64,000 nucleotides of DNA, taken from assembly GCA_021307315.1 (NCBI GenBank), contig JAJSPD010000024.1:124001-188000 (forward strand), read 5' to 3'. The DNA comes from Bisporella sp. PMI_857. Lineage: Eukaryota > Ascomycota > Leotiomycetes > Helotiales > Helotiaceae. The position numbers and the translations under genes were made by a program. Numbering within the stretch: the stretch's first letter is position 1; each line of letters begins with the position of its first letter. The notes below the pieces were generated by a model. That model saw only the letters and a list, made by a program, of their open reading frames with translations. It ran no database searches and was not told the origin of the DNA. Of this stretch, positions 31,775 through 44,188 are shown in pieces.

Positions 31775-33233
31775 TTATCCCTTTTGTGTCATCTTCTTCT
31801 GGCTTTTTCTGATCTCCTTCTCCTTCTCCTTTTCTAGATACTTCTTCTGCGCCTTTGCGTCCAAGCCTTTCAGATCATTATCTCTCTTTTGCTTCTTCAA
31901 CTTCTCTCGCTCTAGTGCTCGCTCCTCAGCCTTCTCATCCTCGCTAACCTTTTGGAGTTGTTTAATAGCATTATCACGGGTCGCTTTGACTTTGCGCGTA
32001 ACCTCAGGGCGGAAGTGGGCGGATTGTACTAGGACATCAGCGAGGCGGATGAAGTATTCAAAGAGTGGCAGAACTTTCGAGTAATCTCCTGAGGGTACCT
32101 TGCAAGATAGGTAGAGTCGCTTTTTGGGAACGGTATCATCGAGCCTAAAGCATAAGTGTTAGTAGATCCGTCGGTGAGTTATTAGACAATACCATACTTG
32201 AGTGGCTGATCAATTGGCTGATCAGTGATAATCAGATGCTCTAGAAGGTCGCCAGCGTTCTCAACAGCCTTAATGAGCTCAGGTGTGAGAAGCAGGTCGG
32301 TGACCTCTGCGCTTTCACTCATAACCGTGACCCAGTTTGGAAGCTTTGCGCTATCCTTGGTGGTGGTGATAGAGACATCATAACGCTCATCGCGCAATTG
32401 CTTCATGGTGTCCTTGTTTACAATTGCCCAAACAAAGTTATCGTAGCTGCTCTTGTCCTTGCGTAGCTCTTGTGAACCGGGTAGCTGGCCAGGGACGATC
32501 GAGGCCTCTCTGCCATCGAAAGGATATAGAATGGCTTCCATACGTTCAGCTGGGGCTGGCATACTCTCGAAGAACAAGCTCAATCCATACTCGGCGATCA
32601 GAGTAAGGGGGCTATATCGCTTGAGCAAGGTCAAGTTGAAGTCAAGGAACGCGACATTCTGTCTTCCGGTAGCATATGTTGAGAATTCCTGAAGAGACTT
32701 CTCCTTGATCAAGTCCTCGGGCAATTCCAAGCTATCACTGGCAAGTGTCTTGGCCAAACTATCCTCACCATCTGCGACAGTGGGGGCTTTTCGACCACCA
32801 AATCCAACAAGAGCAAACTCCTTTCGTAGAACAGGTGAAATTGCTTTCGCCCATGACTTTGCTTTCTTTCGATTTACGCTGCTTCCAAAGAGATGGACAA
32901 CGATGATCACAGCTAGTATACCAAGAATCACACCCTCTTGCTTGAATTCGTTCAGAGAGTGACGCTCATGCACATTGTACCATTTCGTATAAGGGACACT
33001 TGCAGCTCCTGTGGGAGCAGCTGAATCTCCTGGAAAGCCAGCTTGGCTTGGGATCGCAGAAAATGAAGCTGGAGATGGGTCTGGTGCGCCAGCGAAATCC
33101 GCAAAGTCATCTAGTCTTGTGAGCTTTTGTTTTGCGTCGCAAATGGAGAGAGATTACCCGAGTCGCCAGAAGGAACTGCAGTGTCTGATGGCTTGGAGCC
33201 TCCAAAGAGACCACCTAGGATTTTTTGTGCCAT
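31775..33233 (-). CDS. CCDC47-like ER membrane protein (DUF1682 family)
   Basis: Fungal relative of CCDC47, which in animals is part of the PAT complex that chaperones membrane proteins at the ER translocon. Exons are 33158-33233, 32198-33110 and 31775-32144, giving 452 residues. The order is a Gly/Ser/Pro-rich N-terminus (MAQKILGGLFGGSKP), an acidic-aromatic segment (DDFADFAGAPD), one membrane helix (GVILGILAVIIVVHLFGS), and then the DUF1682 globular region (LREFALVGFGGRK, NVAFLDFNLTLLKRY, NFVWAIVNKDTMKQLRDERYDV). A long basic/acidic coiled-coil C-terminus (KLKKQKRDNDLKGLDAKAQKK) resembles the ribosome-contacting tail of CCDC47. The second intron starts at 32197; reading past it gives a false stop. 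Confidence 0.87.
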
Positions 33234-33728
33234 TGTGTCGGATTGTCGACCGTTGTGTGAGACAATGTTAGGGTGCGAGGAGCTGGAGCTCCAGAAGAAT
33301 TGCAACCAGCGAGGCTAGTCCACAAATGGCTAGACCAAACTGACATATCTACTAGACCTATTTGGGTTTATTTCAGTCTCTAGACACCGCCACATAAACT
33401 TTGCCACATCACACCGCCACATCACACCCGCCACACCTAAAAGCACCAATCATCGTTGCTGTAGCAACAACAAGAGTCAATATGGCAGTTCCAGCATTAT
33501 TGAGACTCTGCTATTGCGTTTGCGACAGCGACGACAAGTGAGTTTGATGCGGACACCTTATTTCTCATCACCTGACAGATCTGTAGCTCTGAAGACTATT
33601 TGCAACCTCTTTTCGAGTAAGTCTCTATTTCATACGAATCCTCTGCTCTGAAACCGGGGAGACCTGGTCACGGGACCTACAAGTACACAAATTAACGATG
33701 TAATAGCAGATCATCTTCAGGGAGCCTG
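33234..33728. promoter_or_regulatory. Divergent region with possible upstream haspin exons
   Basis: Holds the divergent promoter of the CCDC47-like gene and the haspin gene. An ATG at 33482 opens a frame with good donor GTGAGT (33538) and acceptor at 33578, then donor GTAAGT (33617) and acceptor at 33720. Spliced, this stays open and enters the haspin frame, so it may be 5' coding exons or an intron-bearing leader. Confidence 0.4.
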
Positions 33729-35499
33729 ATGCCGCCTCCAAAGCGTTATGGCAAGAAGAAAGGGGGAGTTGGAGCCAAAGCTGTTGCGATATTCGGAGCT
33801 AGAACCGATGCTCCTAGGAGGGCACCATTAGAGGACCTAACATCTGGGCTCGCAAATCTTCAGGTAGACATTCGAGCTGAAGCAGCCGACCTGGAAAGAC
33901 CAAATAAGCCAAGACGAAAGGTCGAAAAATGGCTTGACGGCATACAAGCTCAGAAAGATACCCTGAATCTTTCCAAAGACGCTCCATTGTCTGACGACGA
34001 ACTACCATCAAGAGGGACGTTAGAAGAAGACATTGTTCGAGAAAGCCTTCCGCAAAAAGTTGCTGAAGAAAATGAGACTCAAAGAAACAGTTCCGGAATT
34101 GCTGCTACAGAACAGTCAGACTTTGAACAAGGATATGCTGTATCACGGGACAGTGAGCACGATAACATTGGTGTGGATCCTGTAGCTTTGGAGCTAGCCT
34201 TGAAATCTATCCTCAAGACTCAACCTGCTCACGAGCCTGCATCTGTTCTTGACGAGCTCGAGCCTTTGAGAGCTGCATATGAAAAGGACTGCGGCAACAC
34301 CTTGGAAGTGATAGGATGGGATGAACTCGGAATCGATGATGATACCCCAGTGGTAAAGCTTTCAGAGGCAAGTTTCGCTGAAGTCTACCGGATTCGGGAC
34401 TCGATATTCAAAGTCTGTCGCATCAGAACTCAGTTCGATGCTAAGTCCCTGCAAGTTTCGTGCAATGCCATTCCAATCGGATGCCTCATGTCTGAGTTTC
34501 GAATCATGAACAGTATGACAGTGATCCCTGGCTTTGTTAGCTTCAGAGAAGCCTATATAATCAAGGGCAAAACCATTGAGCCAATGATTAAGGCAGTTGA
34601 GCTATTTAATACAATTTATCAAGAAGCCTCAATTTTCGAGCATCCGGACTTTTATACAGATGACTCAATCTTCTTGGTGATCGAATTAGCCAACGCAGGA
34701 GTAATCTTGGACAGCATACAGATCTTCAATCCAGCTATGGTTTGGGATGTCTTGATTGCTGTGATCATAATTCTCGCACGCGGTGAAGCGCAGAATGAAT
34801 TTGAGGTAACTTCATTTTTAATTTCGTATGACTTGAACTAACATATTCTATAGCATCGCGATCTACATGAAAATAACATCTGCATTGCTCAAAATCCCTC
34901 GATGATCAAGGTTCATGAAGACCCAGGCGTAAAGTTTGGACAGTCTGGACGCGGCTTGTATGTCACGTTGATTGATTATGGCCTTTCCAGAGCAAGGTTG
35001 GGTGAAGGAGACATTGCGTTTTCTGATCTAGAAGATGCCATGTTTCTTTTCCGCGGCCCGCCAGGAAAGTCTCAATTTAACGCGTATCGAATGTATGTTT
35101 TCAATCTCAAGTTTCTTGCTGATTCAAGTTTGCTGATCGATCTTTTCGCATAGTATGAGACACCATCTACTTACTGGTAAGCGTACACATCAAACCGCAT
35201 CCTGGCATGACAAGCACAGCGACGAATCGAAGTCTTGGTCGGAGTTTATCCCATACACCAACGTAGTCTGGATCCACTATCTTTTGGGTGTCCTTCGTGA
35301 CAAGTACCAGAAAGATGGAGCAGACTCAGAAAACTTTGTAGAAGAGAAGCGGCAATTAAACAAGGAACTGAGGGAGCTGGAGTCTCGATTGGGTACGAAG
35401 GCCAACGGCTTTCAGAATGCGATGGAAACTCTAGAGTATATCTTCGAGCAAGGATGGATCACGCAGGAACAGTACGAGAACTATGGCATTGAGCAATAG
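33729..35499 (+). CDS. Haspin-type serine/threonine kinase
   Basis: Haspin phosphorylates histone H3 Thr3 at centromeres during mitosis. Exons are 33729-34805, 34854-35092 and 35154-35499, giving 553 residues from MPPPKRYGKKK. The N-terminal 190 residues are charged and disordered. The kinase domain begins with a divergent glycine loop KLSEASFAEVYRI and the strand SIFKVCRI with the probable ATP Lys. Haspin-specific segments follow (SEFRIMNSM, VELFNTIYQEASIFEHPDFYTDDSIFLVIEL). The catalytic loop HRDLHENNICI and the DYG version of DFG (VTLIDYGLSRA) are split from the N-lobe by intron 1. Haspins lack the usual activation segment, and the short LEDAMFLFRG stretch agrees. The C-lobe ends ..EYIFEQGWITQEQYENYGIEQ. 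Additional 5' exons from 33482 are possible. Confidence 0.92.
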
Positions 35500-37112
35500 G
35501 TGTGGAGTATGGTTGTATTTGGGAAGGTACTATAGCATTTTCAAGGCGGCGTTATCCATGGATGGCATTTGGGACGGAGCATAGCAAGGCGCCGGCTAGA
35601 TATCATGACAGCAAGACTTTGTCTGTACTATAATGAAAATAAACTTAAGTTAATGCTTCTCTCCGGAAATCTTGGCATTCGCTGGTCGTTTTCGACGTTC
35701 CACGGCCCATGACGCATTATCAGTACTTTGGAGTTACGGAGATGGGTCTTTTTCTTTGGGAGGTGAGCAGAATCTGACAAGCCGTTGTTCCAAAGCCCAA
35801 GATAAAATGGCGCACTACCTAGGGTTCGAGATCCATTCTTTTGGGCATTAAGGCCAAGTCTAGTGGGCTTCATGTATACTAGACAATTGACTCAATGAAC
35901 ATGATTGCTTTTCGACGCAAGGCAGAACTTGGATGATCTGGAATGCGATTAAAGAGCACCAGTTCAGCGGAGGCAAACGAAAAACCTAAGGGCATGGTAG
36001 GAACAATTGCATACATCGCATGATCAACTTCTGTGCTTGTAATATGGAATACATCCATCATATACATTCGTCATCGACACAACAGAGGAGTTCATAGTTG
36101 GAGCAGGGTTTGCAGTTTGACACCTCCAAATTGAGCCAGTAGTCTTGTATCAGGTTGACAGGCTCCACTGTTTTGGACAGTACGTAGTGACAACTGGATA
36201 ATGTCCGATGCCTCCGTGCGCTTTGACTTTTTTGAGGCGTGTTTTGTATCTTTGTACTTACGTTGTAGGACATTTAGGCCAATGAGTGTGCAGTACGGTA
36301 TTGCGATACCAAAGCTGATGCAGAAATTTCAAATCCAACGGCCGGATTCTTCGGGAATGGGAAATACATCTACGCCAAGAGAATCGTGGCCTGCCAGCAT
36401 CCGGCCTTGGCTGCTTCCTCTCTCTTTAAATCACAATAAAGTTCATCAACAGAATTGTAACTCCTCTCGTTCGCATCGGAAGGTACCGATAGATGCCCTT
36501 GGCTGGGGCGGCTGACACGGGAAATGGCCTTGGGGCTTTGGGGATATGGCCAGCTTTATCGGGGATTTCTCATCTCGTGAGACACTCTTCATCGACGAAC
36601 ATCTGATGTTCTCAACACAAAACAGCAGGCCTGCATGAACACATACCCGGATGCATTTCCGTATTACTGGGACATGAAACCTCGAACAGCTATGTCGTAG
36701 ATTTATCTCGGCTAGCACTGGCCGAAAACCTTTTCTTAATCGGGACCGTAGGCATTTTGGTGTGTTTGATCACCATCACGGACTCTGCAAACCGCATCAG
36801 ATGTTCTAGAGATAGCAATGCCATAGCAATCCGAGTGTTTTTGGCCAGACACTCCAATGTCATTCCTTGGGGGGGTAATTCTGGTAAGCTTGGGAGTCTT
36901 CGGATGGCTTGGATACGATTTCCCATATTGTTTCTTTCTTTGTCACTTCTTGTTGACCATGGGCCTTCTCCGTCATTTCTGTCTGTCCTCGTAGTCGCCT
37001 CCATTCACGCTGCTCAGCAGGTCATGATGCGCTTTTCGCTTCTTCTTTGATTTATGTTTTTTTGTTTTGTTTTTTTGGCCGTTCTTAGACCATATTAATA
37101 AGAGCAGGCCTC
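35500..37112. other. Intergenic region
   Basis: 1.6 kb without a supported gene. Open frames on both strands at 36446-37050 overlap each other and show no domain. T-rich runs near 37050-37078 precede the next gene. A short Met-Met-Arg-Phe-Ser-Leu start at 37024 stops after eight codons. Confidence 0.5.
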
Positions 37113-39181
37113 ATGGAGGGAAATACTTCGCCGGAGCGACCTTCCAATCTATTTAATTACTTCTTCGAGGATCTCAGGAAAGAGAGTTCGCCTAGCACTG
37201 TATTGTGTATCCAACCGTCAGCAACTGCATCTTTAGCCAGCGCGACACAAAACTCCCTTCCACTCATAACCCCGCCGCCGGAACTGCGCCGTCGAGACGC
37301 CTTACCGGAACCACAAGCAGATTGTCAACAAGCTCAGCAGAGCGCTGATCAAGCGATACGGCAAGCAAATCAATCAGCTTCCGAGTCTATAAGGCAGGCA
37401 TCTGAGTCTGCACGGCAAGCCTCACAACAGTTTTCACAATCTGCGGATGCGGCTTCACGATCAGCGACTGATGCAATACGACAGGCGAATCAGTCGGCAT
37501 CGCAATCGATTGCTGCTGCATCCAGAACTGTTTCGCAAGCAACATCATCAGCAAGCTCTGTGGTAGCAAGTATACAAAGCTCGGCAGCAGATGCGATATC
37601 GCGAGCCAATGTTTCCGCTGACAGTGCCAGAGCTGCCCAGACTTCCGCGCAGGTAAGCACATGTTATTGGATTGATACGCGCACTAATATAGGATTCTGA
37701 ACTGACCAAACGTATAGGAAGCGGCATCAAGAGCGGTTCTTCAGGCTGGAGCTGCAGTAGCAGCAGCAACTGGTAAGCATTCGTTCTGACCAGTCCGTCC
37801 GGAACCTACCGTTAATTGCCAATAGGTCAAGCTGCAGCAGCAGGATCATCATTTCTACTTGCCGCAGCCAAGGCCACTGAAAGTGCCAGTGCATTTGCCT
37901 CAGCGCAAGCTGTGAGTCGCCATTCCTAATTACACTTACCGTTCATTGACACAGTCTCAGGCTGCAGCTGCAGAACAAGTTTCTCAAGCAAAGCTTCAGG
38001 CTTCAACTTCAAATACTCTGGCTATCACCGCCACCCAAGTAGCAATAGCAATAGTTGGCAGTATCATTGCATCTGCTCTTATCACCATCTTAATCTACTT
38101 CCTCATCGCACGACATAAGAAGAAAGCTAAAAGGAAGACAAAACAACAACCACATACAGACCTAAAATCACCTGATACGGCTCAAGCTTTCGAAACAGTT
38201 CGGGGCTACACAGCAGATTCCAAGTTTCCTATCTCTGATCAGACAGCCACTACAGTCGCTGGCTCTAAGCCAGGCACGGCTTCTGGAAATCGCCCACCAA
38301 GTTCACAAGCGTCGTTCTCGTTGTTTCCCAAAATTAACCAGAGTAGCGGGAATGATAGTCCCATCAAAACCACATCAGTAAAATGGAATCCAGAAAATCC
38401 ACCGAAACCCCCTACCTTAGGATCATGGCTCAAGCTGCAGAATACTGTTTCTCCATTTGGACCAATCAACCTTCCGATGGACAAAAAATCAGACTCTCCA
38501 TTAGGAGGGCAGTTGAAGTCACCTCTGCAGAGCAAGGATACTAAGCCGGCAAATCTTCAACCTCCTCGATTTGTCTCCTTTCTTCCCCTGCGAAGCCCCA
38601 AGCTGCCAAGCCTATCATTCCGCACACCAAAAAGTCCTCCGGTAGTGGCACGTCAAGATTCTTTCAAAGGGAGACAAGTGAGCCCTGAGGTCCCTGAGGG
38701 CTCGCTGGAGAGGGGAATAGAGAACCCAAATTACAGAGCGAGCAAAATAAGTGTATGGACCGATGATCTGGTCACCGACGACCCAACACCCAAGATTAAG
38801 TCGGGACGTGATACCAATGACCCACCTACCGTTAGCAAGGCCTATTCAATGCAGCTCCCACCAATAACAAAACCCGTGCGCACCACTGCAGAGTGGCTTC
38901 AAGACCAGCAGCGTGGGCCATTGAAAGACCCATATAGCAATCCAGATCTTTATCGAGACTCCAATCGGGATCCCCAGCAACCGCTAAGTCCTCGGCAACA
39001 AATACTCAGTAGCCGCCCATCCTTTTCAATGGGTTTGCCGAAGAATCCAAAAGCGGGAGGATCGAACGGACTGAGGTCTTCGCAACAACAGGGGCTGGAT
39101 CGATTTTTGGATGGAGAGAAGGGGAGCCGGCTTAGTGGATACCCGTCGGCTTCGACGCCTGGTGTCGGGAAGGCACTTTGA
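37113..39181 (+). CDS. Single-pass membrane protein with Ala/Ser/Gln-rich repeat ectodomain and Pro-rich tail
   Basis: Unrecognised gene. Exons are 37113-37652, 37718-37772, 37826-37911 and 37955-39181, giving 635 residues. After a non-hydrophobic start come about 170 residues of degenerate repeats such as IRQANQSASESIRQASESAR and AIRQANQSASQSIAAASR, almost entirely A, S, Q, with spaced I/V and R/D. This fits a long amphipathic helix or coiled coil. A membrane helix follows (VAIAIVGSIIASALITILIYFLI, residues about 250-273) with a KKKAKRKTK stop-transfer. The cytosolic tail of about 350 residues is Pro/Ser-rich. The layout recalls fungal wall-stress sensors (Wsc/Mid2-like), but no signal peptide is visible from this start, so a missing first exon is possible. 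The three small internal introns are 43-65 nt. Confidence 0.72.
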
Positions 39182-39836
39182 ATAGCTCATTATTAATACC
39201 CAAACTTTGACTTGCTCGTTCGAAGTCGCTTTTTTATGTAGAAATTCTTTGGTGGAGCGATGTTGGACGGCAAGTGCTGGCGATCCAAGACTAGGGACTG
39301 AGTTGATCTTCACCAATCCTGTTGCAAAACGCTTGGGAGATTGTTGCAAATACCAACAGCCCGCATAACGTTGCATTTTCCCATTCGTTGACCGCTTCCA
39401 AGCCACTGGGTGTCTTTCATGTAAAACTTGTTCATAAATTTGTCTTCATCGTCTCTTCGTTTTGTCAGTCATATGCATATGGCCCGTCACAATTCACGAA
39501 CTCCAGATAGTATGAATACATCGAATTCGGTGCTTCCGTTGCCAGAACCGAACCTTGGTGTTTGCCTTTTTTTTTTACTGCAGACATGATACCATCCCAC
39601 CCACTCCCCAGTTATTCAGTGTTACACTGCAGGGCCACGACAGTACCCCAACCCCTGCGGACCACTCGACGCGGAAAGATTGCATCCCCCCATTGAGCAA
39701 TGACAGCGGAAGCTAAGTAGGATAGCTGTACCAGCGTCGTATCGGCTTATCTGGGGTCATGTTTGGAGTTTCCAATGCCTCGATTCGCAATGAGGGTTTC
39801 AAACTTCAATTGATTCTCCTCTTCAATTGAGGAAGC
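39182..39836. other. Intergenic, P450 promoter
   Basis: 655 bp, no gene seen. A T-run lies near 39569-39578. Confidence 0.5.
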
Positions 39837-41647
39837 ATGGGATACATACTTCTCGCTTTCGCAGCGCTGGTTGCTTATGCGATCTATGGAGCGTACTGGA
39901 GGTTGTACTTGAGTCCAATCGCGCATATACCTGGACCGCGACTTGCTGCTGTCACATTATGGCAAGCGTTCCTGAGTTTGTGGTAGAAAGGGAAGGAGAC
40001 TAATAGGCGACAGGTACGAGGCATACTACGACCTTATTTTAGGAGGGAAGTATACGTTCAAGATTATTGAGCTACATAAACAATATGGACCTATCATCCG
40101 CATCTCGCCGTGGGAGCTGCATATTTCTGACCCGGTAGGAAGCGCAAAGATTATATTTATTGGTAGATATATGGCTTACCAATTAGTAGGACTTTTATGA
40201 AACAATATACGCATCCTCAGCCTCTCTCCGGCGCACGAACAAGTACAGCTGGTTTACAAAGAGCTTTGGTATGGATGGTAGCATATTCGCAACAGCTGAG
40301 CATGATCTTCATCGACTTCGCCGCGCAGCATTAGCGCCTTTCTTCTCCATGGCGAGCGTGCGCAGACTACAACCAGTACTACAAGAGCGTGTAGATGTGT
40401 TGATGCAGCGACTGAAGGGATTCAAGGATACCGGCGAAGTTTTGATGGCAAGTTGGATGTTTGCTGCGTTCACGAACGGTGTGTACTTACATTTAGAAGC
40501 TCAGATGGAAGGGAGCACTGGTGTCCGATTATGTAATGTTCGCTGATTTTTTGACCAGATGTGGTGATGCTGTATTCGTTTGCGAGGTGCGATAATCGAC
40601 TAGGTATAATCGAACCACAATCAAAGGCGGAGGTTGGGACTAATGCTGACTTCAATGTGCTCTGTAGAAGCACCAGACTTCGACCCATCATATAGGGATG
40701 CATCATTCTTCGGCTCAACCGCTGGATCATTCATGAAGCATGCTCCGTGGGTTAACAATCTCATGCAATCTCTTCCGGACTCCGTGGCAAGGCTGTTACA
40801 TCCAGCCATGGCCTCATTCATAGCCCAAAAACGCAACACCCTGGCTCAGATTGCCAATATTAGAGCAGGCAAGAATGACAAGTGGAAGGATAAGGAATAC
40901 CCTACCATCTTTCAGTCGATACTGAACTCAAAGCTGCCGGATGAAGAAAAATCTACGACAAGATTATCAGATGATGGGCAGGTATTGATGATGGCTGGCA
41001 CATTGACGACAGCCTGGGTACTGGAAGTCACAACATTCTGGCTACTGTCTAAGCCCGAGATCCTTCGTAAACTCAAGGGCGAACTCAAGGAAGTGTTCCC
41101 AAATCCAGATGATGTTGGAACCGTTCCACTTCCAACACTGGAAGCATTGCCATATTTGACTGCCATCATCAAGGAGGGACTGCGCCTGACATATGGCGTC
41201 TCTTGTCGGCTTGCGCGCATCGATCCTGATAACTCAATAGCCTTTACCAATAAAGTCACAGGAAAAGAATATCTAATACCAGCCGGGACGCCGGTTGGCT
41301 TTACCTCAGTGCAGATTCACCACGATGAGACCATATTCCCAGACTCCAAAACATTCTCTCCAGAGCGGTGGATGAATGGCAAGGGCCAGCATCTGGAGAA
41401 GTACATACTATCCTTCGGGGGCGGCAGCCGACAATGCCTGGGGATGAACCTCGCGTACATGGAGATGTATCTGATCTTGAGCGCGATTTGGCGGAGGTGG
41501 GGGAGTGTAGATGTGCAGGAGGGTAAGGTGGACGGGACATTGGTGCTATATGAGACTGGCCTAAGGGATGTTGAAATTGAGAGCGATGCGTTCTTGCCAA
41601 TTCAGCAGCCTGGAAGCGAAGGGATAAGGTTGCGAGTTCTGAGCTGA
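39837..41647 (+). CDS. Cytochrome P450, trichodiene-oxygenase-like (CYP58-type clade)
   Basis: ER-anchored haem monooxygenase of 519 residues. Exons are 39837-39961, 40014-40134, 40190-40478, 40559-40603 and 40668-41647. The N-terminal anchor is [21 protein letters not shown], then the Pro-rich hinge IPGPRLA. Intron 1 starts with GCAAGC (a GC-AG intron). Only this junction gives the family segment [19 protein letters not shown]. Later landmarks are [13 protein letters not shown] (helix C), EGLRL (ExxR), FSPERW, and the haem loop [10 protein letters not shown] with Cys450. In helix I the usual acid before the two threonines is replaced by Leu306 (AGTLTTA). The clade includes trichothecene-pathway and related terpene oxidases, but no terpene cyclase is nearby, so the substrate is open. 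Confidence 0.88.
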
Positions 41648-43013
41648 AAAGTTGCAAATATGATACCAGGATATGTGTCACTGCCCGACATATGACCATT
41701 TCTTTCTTCACCATAGCCATACCAGACTTTTTTGGGAGGCAAACGGTGTATCTAATAAGCCTCTGATATGGATATTTTCAAGTTCACCCACCTTTCAGGT
41801 CTTCAGGGAGAAGCAGTTTCCTACCATTTTAGCCTCTGAGCTCAATCCGTGACAAAACTCCTTAAATTTCCTCGCATGGGTAGCTCACTATACCGCGCCC
41901 GGGCCCTGTAGTGAGTTCAAGCAAAGTCAAGTATTTGGTATGGCGTTTCCTCATCTGTGCCTTGCGAATTAAGACTTCGTAAGTCTACAAGAAATAAAAA
42001 ACTGCATTTTTTGAAGCGATTGTGTGGTGCATTAAACGTATGGTAAGTGCTTAATTGCTTGAATACTTGCTCTCTAGCCACAACACCCATTCAGAACAAA
42101 GTCAGCGATCGAATTAGTCAACACGACGACTACAATGGAAACCGATGCTTCGTCTCATGCAGTGTCGAGAAGCTCTGTATGGAAAGCCTGCTCTGACGCT
42201 AAGCCCTATAGCTTCTGGCTTTCCTTGGCTCACTGTGCCGGGAGAGATTTCCAATTCCTGCTTTTCTGCTTCATGCAGGTCATCAACCCGTTAAGTATTG
42301 CCCGAACGTAATTCATGAGATTACGTTATTCGAGCCGACGTCTCATAGGTCAGTTGGAAGTTTGTTTCGTTTCAAGGACCATTGAAACCCCCGCAAATTC
42401 CGACACATCTTGAAATCCTTCCAATTCCCAGGCTTCCCAGCGAGATGATTGGCTGGATTTTACGTAGATCTTGAGCTTCTACTCCGGAGCTTCAAATTTA
42501 TCGCGACACGATGACATGACTTTATTGTCATGCTTGAAGCCATGAAAGAAAACCCATCATGCCCTCTTTTGTGAGGCTGTGAGGCGTCAAGTACGAAGTA
42601 AGGTTATGGAAAGGCGACTAATATTGGAAGAAGCTCATTTACGATGCTTCTATCGAGAGCCAATGGTGAGACCCACACCGTGCCATATTTAACTGCTCTG
42701 AACCCATGAACCCCCTGAGTTCCTTTAGAATTGCCCCAAAAATTCCAATCAGACCAGGAACGGTAGCGATTCTTACCTTATCTTACGGTCGTGATGAGGG
42801 ACATCATGCCTTGTAGATCTAATATCCTTGTACACGAGCCGTCCATGAATGTGCCGCAATTCAACATTCAAGGTTGAGAGTTCATGGATAAAATATTCAT
42901 TATGTCTAAGTCTTCAAACACCGTCATCTAGGGCATTCTTTTGGTCTACAAGAGTTTCTGCGTATGATAGTTTTTTGAATATTTTCTTCAGTCCACTCTT
43001 TCTTTAGCAGATC
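41648..43013. other. Intergenic region
   Basis: 1.4 kb without a supported gene. A 6-bp perfect inverted repeat at 42516-42521/42528-42533 is too short to interpret. Confidence 0.5.
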
Positions 43014-44188
43014 ATGATGCTGTCCACGCTCATTTCTTTGGCTTCAAGCCTATTTGTCCTTCCTCACGCTTTGGCATACTCGCTGGTGGATTCATACGAT
43101 GCAAGCAATTGGTATGATAGCTTTAACTTCCATGATGTAGGTTCCCCTTCAAAATTACTATGCTTGATATAAGCTGATTCGCCCCAGGAAGCAGATCCGA
43201 CCAATGGCTTCGTAGACTACATCTCAGCCTCTGATGCACAATCATCCGGCCTGGCCAAGATCGTCGACAACAAAGTTTACCTTGGAGTAGATAATATGAC
43301 TGTCCTCTCCACCGGGGGTTCCGGTCGTAAGAGTATCTGGATCACAAGCAAGAAACCATTTCTTCATGGTCTTCTGATTGGTGATTTTGCTCACATGCCT
43401 GGAAGCATTTGTGGCATATGGCCAGCTTTGTATGTAGTCCCCTTGCTGTCGGCCTGTGCCCTTTAACATGAACTAGTTGGACAATCCGGGAAGATGATGG
43501 GCCTTATGGTGAGATTGATATCGTCGAGGGATTCAATAATATCGAGACAAACTATGCTACACTGCATACACTCGATACGCCTGCGGGAACGTGTGTGTTT
43601 AACCCACCTGCAAATGCACAGACTGGCACAAGCAATGAAGGAAACACAGACTGCTCTAGTGACATTGGATGCTCCGTTCAAGGCCAGAGCGGCTCCTACG
43701 GCACCTCCTTTAATCAAAATGGCGGTGGAGTGTATGCTCTAGAGGTGATTGAGAGCCAAAAAAGAATCCTGGGTATGAATTTACTAACTGGAATTTAGTG
43801 GACAAGCACAAAAATTAATATTTTCTTCTTTCCGCGAAACTCTATTCCAGAAGACATTACATCCGGCCAACCAGATCCCACCCAATGGGGTCTTCCTCAG
43901 GCCAACTTCGACACTGTGTATGGAAGCTGCGATATTGATACCAACTTCCCTCGTCAGACTATCGTAGGTTCTTAAACTCTCGTCTTCATTATAAAGTGCT
44001 CCTAATAAATTTGACAGTATTTCGATACCACCTTCTGTGGCGCGAATGCAGGTGGCCAAGCATGGACGGACTGGACAACCTGCTCCGCGGACACGGGGAC
44101 CTCGTCATGCGAGGCCTATGTTGCAGGAAATCCGGGCGCATATGATGAGGCCTATTGGCTCATCAATTCAGTCAAGGTTTACCAATGA
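43014..44188 (+). CDS. Secreted GH16 endo-beta-1,3(4)-glucanase
   Basis: Glycoside hydrolase family 16 enzyme that cleaves beta-1,3/1,4-glucans of fungal or plant cell walls. Exons are 43014-43136, 43188-43429, 43477-43744, 43799-43963 and 44018-44188, giving 322 residues. A signal peptide is evident (MMLSTLISLASSLFVLPHALA). The core has YDASNWYDSFNFHD, NGFVDYIS, GSICGIWPAFWTI and the catalytic motif GEIDIVEGFN, with the nucleophile and acid/base glutamates on either side of DIV. HTLDTPAG and AWTDWTTCS follow, and it ends NSVKVYQ. Length and motif order match the fungal MLG1-like GH16 group with no GPI signal or extra binding domain. It is followed by the stop of the convergent HET gene. Confidence 0.92.

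Noticed and set aside
36446..37050. Overlapping frames on both strands before the membrane-protein gene
   Set aside because: They are mirror frames of the same DNA, without domain or splice evidence.
42511..42535. Small perfect hairpin CATGAC...GTCATG
   Set aside because: Six base pairs only; expected by chance in a window of this size.
39837..44188. Secondary-metabolite cluster around the first P450
   Set aside because: Neighbours are a GH16 glucanase, a HET gene and a membrane protein; no polyketide synthase, peptide synthetase, terpene cyclase or prenyltransferase is visible.
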